Below are positions 1-3,786 of a stretch of DNA of 8,245 bases, one piece after another. Source of the DNA: Fidelibacterota bacterium. Its GTDB lineage: Bacteria; Fidelibacterota; UBA2242; JAFGTP01. The stretch lies in assembly GCA_021734005.1 (NCBI GenBank), contig JAIPJV010000080.1, positions 1-8,245 on the forward strand, written 5' to 3'. The notes beneath the pieces were generated by a model that saw only the letters and a program-made list of their open reading frames with translations, was not told where the DNA came from and did no database searches. A program made the translations under genes and the position numbers. Position 1 is the first letter of the stretch; the number at the start of each line of letters is the position of its first letter.

Positions 1-1
1 A

Positions 2-310
2 AAAGAAATATTGAAGCGGTCAGATAATTCTTTCTTAGCCATCCGAGATTCAAATAAATATATTCAGATTATTGAACTCGATACTCCGGAAAGAAGGCCT
101 TTAGAGCATTATAAAAAACCAGAAACTCTTAAAAAGATTCGGACTGATATGGGTTATACGCAAGAAGAATTTGGTTATAAATTGGGCTATCATAGCATCA
201 GGCGAGCCCATACAATATCCGAAAAAGAACAGGGTAAGCTTTCCCTTTCTGGCAGAGACGCAAGGATTCTGCGTTACCTATCTGTTTATGGAGAGTTAGA
301 AACAGAATGA
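2..310 (+). CDS. XRE-like helix-turn-helix protein, probably 5'-partial
   Basis: This is a small protein with a lambda-repressor-like (XRE) helix-turn-helix in its C-terminal half. Counting from a TTG at position 11, residues 39-95 run from ETLKKIR through GYTQEEFGYKLGY to ARILRYLSVYGEL. That is the usual Cro/C1 pattern, with TQEEF starting the second helix and a hydrophobic final helix. The first 38 residues are not recognised. The frame is open to the left edge, and no ATG or ribosome binding site is visible for the TTG start. The gene may therefore begin outside the window and be the tail of a longer protein. A rho-independent terminator follows at 366-393. The family usually acts as a transcriptional repressor or antitoxin, and no partner gene is visible here. 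The HTH call is fairly secure; the start and the biological role are not. Confidence 0.6.
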   Translation, partial: KEILKRSDNSFLAIRDSNKYIQIIELDTPERRPLEHYKKPETLKKIRTDMGYTQEEFGYKLGYHSIRRAHTISEKEQGKLSLSGRDARILRYLSVYGELETE

Positions 311-365
311 AATAAATTTAAATCATTACTTAATTATAAAACAATTGTTGTCGACCCCAAGAAGG

Positions 366-393
366 GCAGGGTGTAAAAGCCCTGCTTTTCTGT
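366..393 (+). terminator. Rho-independent terminator after the HTH gene
   Basis: GCAGGG at 366-371 pairs with CCCTGC at 380-385 across an 8-nt loop, and the hairpin is followed by TTTTCTGTTT. It lies 55 bp downstream of the TGA stop of the plus-strand HTH gene and is oriented to end that transcript. Confidence 0.7.
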
Positions 394-457
394 TTATGGT
401 ACTATTTTCAGTAAACAAGTAGTGATAGTAATTATTTCTGTGAGTAAAGCTGATTTT

Positions 458-489
458 AAAAAGAAAAAGCCCGGCATGAAAACCGGGCT
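458..489 (-). terminator. Hairpin terminator for minus-strand transcription
   Basis: AGCCCGG at 468-474 pairs with CCGGGCT at 483-489 around an 8-nt loop. Read on the minus strand, the stem is followed by a T-rich run (the complement of the A-rich tract at 458-467). On the plus strand the downstream run is weaker. It lies 28 bp beyond the stop codon of the minus-strand T9SS remnant at 518, which fits it having been that gene's terminator. Confidence 0.6.
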
Positions 490-517
490 CAATCTTTCTT
501 AAACTATGGATGGAATC

Positions 518-631
518 TTATTTTATTAATAAAGCACGTTTTACTGTTGCTTTGCCATCTGCTTTAAGTTGAATGAGATATATACCTTAGGGTTGTTCAA
601 TGGTAATTAGTAATGTTTTTTTTAAGTTGCT
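518..631 (-). pseudogene. C-terminal remnant of a T9SS-secreted protein (type-A sorting domain)
   Basis: Read on the minus strand, 586 down to 521 encodes GIYLIQLKADGKATVKR followed by ALLIK and a TAA stop at 518-520. This is a textbook ending of the Por/T9SS type-A C-terminal sorting domain, which directs proteins through the type IX secretion system to the cell surface. Upstream in the same frame, 590-631 reads SNLKKTLLITIEQP, as expected just before the GIY motif. A TAA at 587-589 separates the two parts, where a lysine codon (AAA) would be normal. No long open frame continues upstream, so only a decayed tail of the exported protein remains and its passenger function is unknown. The minus-strand hairpin at 468-489 would be its terminator. 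The motif match is strong, the upstream boundary is uncertain, and T9SS signals are known only from the FCB superphylum and relatives. Confidence 0.72.
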
Positions 632-801
632 ATATTTTGTAGGACATTTAAATAAGATCAATTTAACCATCCCAGACCTAATTTTTTAAATACGGTCTTT
701 AAATCTGATATCACTAATTTTTAAATTAACTTAATGCGTAAGCGATTTTTTTAAATTCGATAGTCACTTTTTGGTCATCAACCCTATCTAAGTTACTGAG
801 C

Positions 802-877
802 GCCAGGGGGTAGAGATGGACTTAAAATCCCTCGGTCAGTTATGGCTGTGCGGGTTCGAGTCCCGCCCTCGGCACCA
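802..877 (+). tRNA. Degenerate tRNA-Leu(UAA) copy, likely attachment core
   Basis: From about 818 to 877 the sequence is a canonical class II tRNA 3' portion. It has an anticodon loop CTTAAAA (anticodon TAA), an anticodon stem with one mismatch, and a variable arm (GTCA/TGGC). It also has a T-arm GCGGG-TTCGAGT-CCCGC, an acceptor strand CCTCGGC, and an encoded A-CCA end. The 5' side is abnormal. GCCAGGG at 802-808 can pair with the acceptor strand at 867-873 in six of seven positions, and GGTAGA (809-814) resembles the end of a D-loop. However, only nine bases lie between acceptor and anticodon stem, so there is no D-arm. It is therefore either a tRNA gene with an internal deletion or a 3' tRNA fragment left by or carried for site-specific integration. 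A tyrosine recombinase gene 265 bp away, pointing toward it, favours the attachment-site reading. It is unlikely to make a working tRNA. Confidence 0.62.
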
Positions 878-879
878 GA

Positions 880-917
880 AAGCCCCTGTTGCTCAGTGAG
901 TTACAGGGGCTTCTTTA
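880..917 (+). terminator. Rho-independent terminator following the tRNA-Leu copy
   Basis: AAGCCCCTGT at 880-889 pairs perfectly with ACAGGGGCTT at 903-912 around a 13-nt loop, followed by CTTT. It begins two bases after the CCA end and would terminate the tRNA transcript. It may be part of the duplicated attachment segment if the element carries the tRNA 3' end. Confidence 0.7.
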
Positions 918-991
918 TGTTCACTTTTAGCTTGCAAAAATATACGCAATTAGTATAAATATGACAAATAAGGACATGAATAGACAGGCAG

Positions 992-1012
992 TGGTGACTA
1001 AATGGTGACTAA
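992..1012 (+). repeat. Tandem 10-bp direct repeat, candidate recombinase/Xis arm sites
   Basis: TGGTGACTAA occurs at 992-1001 and again at 1003-1012, an 11-bp period or about one helical turn. It sits between the tRNA-derived core and the integrase gene, where arm-type binding sites of tyrosine recombinases or excisionases usually lie. A partial inverted copy (GTGACTA on the minus strand) is at 761-767, on the other side of the core. The repeats are seen directly; the binding role is inferred. Confidence 0.5.
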
Positions 1013-1082
1013 CTTTTATAACATTTTTTATACTTTATCTCGAGGTTTGTCATTTTCAACTGTTAAAACTCAGGTTATAGAT

Positions 1083-1117
1083 ATAAAAAGAAAAGCCCGT
1101 GAAATAATCACGGGCTT
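1083..1117 (-). terminator. Rho-independent terminator of the integrase gene
   Basis: AAGCCCGTGA at 1093-1102 pairs perfectly with TCACGGGCTT at 1108-1117 around the loop AATAA. On the minus strand the stem runs into TTTTCTTTTTAT, a strong U-tract. It lies 25 bp beyond the integrase stop codon at 1142. Confidence 0.8.
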
Positions 1118-1141
1118 GTAAGATAATATTTTTCTGGTTTT

Positions 1142-2167
1142 CTATATTATATCATCCAACTTTTTTACACCATTTTTAAGATTCCTGTCCAGTAATTCTG
1201 CATAATGACTCTCAGTTACTTTGACTGACGAGTGGCCAAGTAATTTTGAAACAGTCATTAAGGGAACGCCTTGCTGGACTAATAAACTGCCGAATGTTTT
1301 TCGAAGGGTATGGACATTGGCATTCTTAATGCCGGCCTTTTTGTAATAGCCCTTTATTTTTCTATAAACTCTTTCATAGTCAAGATCAAAGGGTTGGTCC
1401 TTTTTATCTTTGTGCTTTCTTCTATATAGAATGTCAGTAACTGTTTTATCCATTATTATTGTATGCTTTCGGCCACCTTTAGTGTTGAGGATCAATTTAT
1501 TGTTGGCAAAATCAATGTCATCCCAGGTTAAGCTAGGTGTAAGTAATTCCTTCCTTCTTGCTCCAGTATGCAAATAGACCCTTAAAAGATCCTTATAATC
1601 CTTGGAATCAATAACAGAAAGGAGTTTATGAACTTCCTCGATTGATAAATATCTTACATCATTATTCCCTTTACTATTATTTTTGGGTATAGGAATTCCT
1701 TTCACTGGATTTTTATTAATTAATTCGTGACGTATGAGATAATTGAAAAATGCTTTTAAAGTCCTAACTTCAATTCCAATTGAAGCGGGTTTTAAATTGT
1801 CTTTATTATATCTTTTGGATACATACCGCTCAACATTTTTTAATTTGATTCTACGAATGTTTCGGTTACCCATAAATTTCTTAAAAGGTTTATAGACTCT
1901 TTTTTCTCTTTCAATTGTTGATTCTGCTTTGTGAATAAGAGAATAATCAATATACTGTTCAATTGCATCAAACAATTTAATCTTTTCAACTTCTTTTTCT
2001 AATCCTAATCCAATTTTTGATTTCTTAAATTCTATCTTTTTTGCTAAGGCTTCTGCTTCTTCTCTTGTGCAGTATCTTGTTATTCTATGTCTTTTTCCAT
2101 TGCTATCATAATAATCAATTTTATAACCAACACCTTTTTTAGTATGTGTCTTTTTTATTGACGCCAT
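1142..2167 (-). CDS. int: Tyrosine recombinase (phage-type integrase)
   Basis: This is a 341-residue site-specific recombinase of the lambda-integrase family, which integrates and excises the element by Holliday-junction strand exchange. An N-terminal arm-binding-like segment (residues 1-50, with VGYKIDYYDSNGKRHR) is followed by a SAM-like core-binding domain (about 65-160). The catalytic domain covers about 173-330. The catalytic set is complete: R204 (TGARRKEL), a lysine near 230 (NTKGGRK), H286 and R289 (HTLRKTF), H312 (LLGHSS) and the nucleophile Y322 (ESHYAELL). The length is typical. The ATG at 2165-2167 is preceded by AGGGAG at good spacing. The gene starts 9 bp after the stop of the excisionase-like gene, so the two are probably co-transcribed. 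It reads toward the tRNA-Leu-derived site, the usual layout for a tRNA-targeting element, and a strong terminator follows. No damage is seen. Confidence 0.95.
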   Translation of the reverse strand: MASIKKTHTKKGVGYKIDYYDSNGKRHRITRYCTREEAEALAKKIEFKKSKIGLGLEKEVEKIKLFDAIEQYIDYSLIHKAESTIEREKRVYKPFKKFMGNRNIRRIKLKNVERYVSKRYNKDNLKPASIGIEVRTLKAFFNYLIRHELINKNPVKGIPIPKNNSKGNNDVRYLSIEEVHKLLSVIDSKDYKDLLRVYLHTGARRKELLTPSLTWDDIDFANNKLILNTKGGRKHTIIMDKTVTDILYRRKHKDKKDQPFDLDYERVYRKIKGYYKKAGIKNANVHTLRKTFGSLLVQQGVPLMTVSKLLGHSSVKVTESHYAELLDRNLKNGVKKLDDII

Positions 2168-2176
2168 TTTTTCTCC

Positions 2177-2365
2177 CTATATTTCTATGTTTTCAAGATT
2201 TACTTGCTTAACAACTAACTTTTTCAAATCACTTTCTTTAATTCTAACACCGCTTCCAACTTTATATTTTTCAATGTCCGGTCTCTGTTTGATCAAGCGC
2301 TGGATGGTTCTTTTGGAGACATCCAGTTTTTTTGCTGCTGATTTGAGACTGTATAGTTGTTCCAT
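2177..2365 (-). CDS. Excisionase-like MerR/HTH_17 DNA-binding protein
   Basis: This is a 62-residue basic protein with the winged-helix excisionase/HTH_17 pattern. The N-terminal helix-turn-helix is YSLKSAAKKLDVSKRTIQRLIKQ (residues 5-27, in two helices), followed by a wing (YKVGSGVRI) and a last helix (KESDLKKLV). Proteins of this kind bind near the attachment site and steer a tyrosine recombinase toward excision, or act as small regulators. The position directly upstream of the integrase, 9 bp apart on the same strand, supports the excisionase role. The ATG at 2363-2365 is preceded by AAGGAAT at 8-nt spacing. A hairpin at 2400-2427 separates it from the gene upstream. It could alternatively be a transcriptional regulator of the integrase operon. 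Confidence 0.85.
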   Translation of the reverse strand: MEQLYSLKSAAKKLDVSKRTIQRLIKQRPDIEKYKVGSGVRIKESDLKKLVVKQVNLENIEI

Positions 2366-2390
2366 TATTCTTATTCCTTATTTTGGGAGA

Positions 2391-2430
2391 AAAAAGGATA
2401 AGGGAGAGGAGGGGGAATCTCTCCCTTTTT
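2391..2430 (-). terminator. Hairpin between the 124-residue gene and the xis-int pair
   Basis: AAGGGAGAG at 2400-2408 pairs perfectly with CTCTCCCTT at 2419-2427 around a 10-nt purine-rich loop. T-runs occur on both sides: directly adjacent on the plus strand (2426-2430), and after four bases on the minus strand. Since the flanking genes are all on the minus strand, it most likely ends or attenuates transcription from the 124-residue gene before xis-int. It could work in both directions. Confidence 0.6.
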
Positions 2431-2439
2431 ATAGGTTTA

Positions 2440-2814
2440 TTATGTTCCTTTGATTATATTATTGTTCTTTATGGAGGATAATCTTAGAGGAACATATAAA
2501 CCATTACCTGATTTTTCGAAAATGTAAGTTTGGCTTTTTAATCCTACTGTAGCCATATTTAGAAAGTTCATAAAAAAATACTGGTACGGAAAAACCATTT
2601 TGTCATGATCTTTTAAGGCATTACTTTGTGATAAGATGTCAAAAACAATTTCTTGGTGTTTGTCAGAAAGGGGAGGCGTTACTAAATCCTGGGAGGATAT
2701 TTTTTCATTAAATTCTGCGAGTTTATATGATTTTACAATCTTATTAAAATTATTATAATTACTCAAATTTAAGGGGTGATCGTTACTTAATGAAATTGTA
2801 GTTTTATTTTTCAT
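2440..2814 (-). CDS. Hypothetical 124-residue protein
   Basis: I do not recognise this protein. It begins with a polar, asparagine-rich stretch (residues 1-40). A short conserved-looking segment follows, VTPPLSDKHQEIVFDILSQ (about 45-63). Next comes an aromatic patch (MVFPYQYFFMNFLNMATVGL, about 73-92), then a likely beta-rich end (TYIFEKSGNGLYVPLRLSS). The aromatic patch is too short and polar for a confident membrane segment, and there is no signal peptide. The ATG at 2812-2814 has GGAG eight bases upstream, so the frame is very probably expressed. It lies between the coiled-coil gene and the hairpin before xis-int, which suggests an element-specific accessory or regulatory role, but no function can be assigned. 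Confidence 0.7.
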   Translation of the reverse strand: MKNKTTISLSNDHPLNLSNYNNFNKIVKSYKLAEFNEKISSQDLVTPPLSDKHQEIVFDILSQSNALKDHDKMVFPYQYFFMNFLNMATVGLKSQTYIFEKSGNGLYVPLRLSSIKNNNIIKGT

Positions 2815-2923
2815 TTTCTACTCCAATTAATTTTTATTAATAGATTTACAATTTTATAAATATTTTATTGCATCTCGCTATGTGAATCCGGATGTGTACA
2901 TATCATTATCCTTTTAGTTTTAT

Positions 2924-3397
2924 TTAATCAAAGTCAAAGAAGTCTTTCTGCTCGTCTGTTAGAGTCTGCAATTTTTCATTAATTGCGTCTCTTTTTTCTT
3001 CCAGCTTCTCCTTATAATCTGATAGCTGTTTACCTTCTTGATAGAGCTTCTTTAGCTCATTAACCTGGCCTTCTTTTTCCTGGCCTTCTTTTTTGATTTC
3101 CTGAATCCTGTTGTCAAGTTTTGGCAATATCTCATCGAGCTGATCTAAATAATCGAGCATCTTAGATTCATCTTTCAGACGACCGATCATTCTAACTGTA
3201 CTCTGGATTTCCTTGGCTTTTTCAAGCAAAGACTTCTCTACATTATCATCATTAACCTGCTCATCATTTGCAACTTCTTGATTTTCTATGGATTGTTCTT
3301 CCATATTAGTTTCTCCTTTTTCTATTGGATTATTAGCGTTTTGTCTTTCATCATTTGGTCTTTTTGATTCATAATCGTTATTTATTTGATTTTGCAT
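2924..3397 (-). CDS. Hypothetical charged coiled-coil protein
   Basis: This is a 157-residue, highly charged protein without signal peptide or membrane segment. Residues 1-50 are polar and disordered-looking (rich in N, E, Q and D). Residues about 53-148 form long amphipathic helices with heptad-like spacing, probably two coiled-coil hairpin arms broken near GQEKEGQ. The C-terminus is a short acidic-aromatic tip, KDFFDFD. Two starts are plausible. The first ATG (3395-3397) has AAGGAAAT upstream. An internal ATG at 3302-3304 (residue 32) has a stronger AAAGGAGAA eight bases upstream and would yield a 126-residue form lacking most of the disordered region. The gene is preceded by a long AT-rich leader. 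Scaffold, spanin-like or DNA-maintenance roles are all imaginable, but none is supported. The function is unknown. Confidence 0.75.
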   Translation of the reverse strand: MQNQINNDYESKRPNDERQNANNPIEKGETNMEEQSIENQEVANDEQVNDDNVEKSLLEKAKEIQSTVRMIGRLKDESKMLDYLDQLDEILPKLDNRIQEIKKEGQEKEGQVNELKKLYQEGKQLSDYKEKLEEKRDAINEKLQTLTDEQKDFFDFD

Positions 3398-3674
3398 TTT
3401 GTATTTCCTTATTTTAAAATTATAGATTATCCGATTCGCTTAACCCTTCATTATTTGTTATATGAAACCTGAAAAATACATCTAAATCTCCTTTCTTATT
3501 TTGCTTTATCAATTTTCAAAAACCTGGTTAAAATAGTCTCAATTCTTAAGCCAAGAATATTTTATTATAACGTTTTTGAGTAAAATTAGCCTAATTTAGA
3601 CGTAGTAATCCCAATAAAAATAATAAGATGAAAAAATTATTAGAATAATTGTCTATTAATTTATACGGATGGCT

Positions 3675-3699
3675 TAAGTTACTTTATATTAGTAACTTA
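3675..3699. promoter_or_regulatory. Perfect 9-bp inverted repeat, candidate operator
   Basis: TAAGTTACT at 3675-3683 is mirrored exactly by AGTAACTTA at 3691-3699, with a 7-bp AT spacer (16 bp centre to centre). It is too AT-rich and lacks a T-run for a terminator. The spacing suits a dimeric helix-turn-helix protein binding one face of the DNA. The dyad is seen directly; the operator role is inferred. Confidence 0.4.
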
Positions 3700-3731
3700 T
3701 CGTACTACCTGATTTGCTAACAATAATACCT

Positions 3732-3753
3732 AAAAAAATTTATATATATAAAT
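3732..3753 (-). terminator. Weak AT-only hairpin plus T-run after the large AAA+ gene
   Basis: A 16-bp perfect palindrome of only A and T (3738-3753) is followed on the minus strand by seven T residues (complement of A at 3732-3738). It lies about 33 bp beyond the stop codon of the 1122-residue gene. An all-AT stem is a poor terminator, but nothing better is seen downstream of that gene. Confidence 0.3.
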
Positions 3754-3786
3754 GAAATACCTAAATTATGTAAAACAATACTTAAT

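Larger units (their letters stand above)
3398..3786. other. AT-rich intergenic region with regulatory-looking elements
   Basis: This stretch of about 390 bp separates the coiled-coil gene from the large AAA+ gene, and no gene of normal size is visible in it. Reading toward the coiled-coil gene, a minus-strand TATAAT lies at 3564-3569 with no good -35 box. Just beyond it is a 6-bp dyad, ATTCTT/AAGAAT (3542-3558). A Shine-Dalgarno AAAGGAGAT then precedes an ATG at 3479-3481 that opens a seven-codon frame (MYFSGFI, stop at 3458-3460). The perfect dyad at 3675-3699 and the AT palindrome at 3738-3753 are listed separately. It probably holds the promoter and leader of the two-gene unit at 2440-3397. 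Confidence 0.5.

Noticed and set aside
791..877. A complete functional tRNA-Leu gene
   Set aside because: The 3' part is perfect, but no sequence upstream gives a D-arm, the conserved T8 is absent, and the acceptor pairing has a mismatch. It is reported as degenerate.
2187..2453. Plus-strand open frame of 88 codons
   Set aside because: It is antisense to the excisionase-like gene and runs through the hairpin; the product has no recognisable domain and the start has no clear ribosome site.
3542..3558. ATTCTT/AAGAAT dyad as a terminator
   Set aside because: The 6-bp AT-rich stem has no strong T-run. It is mentioned only as a weak operator candidate near the TATAAT at 3564-3569.
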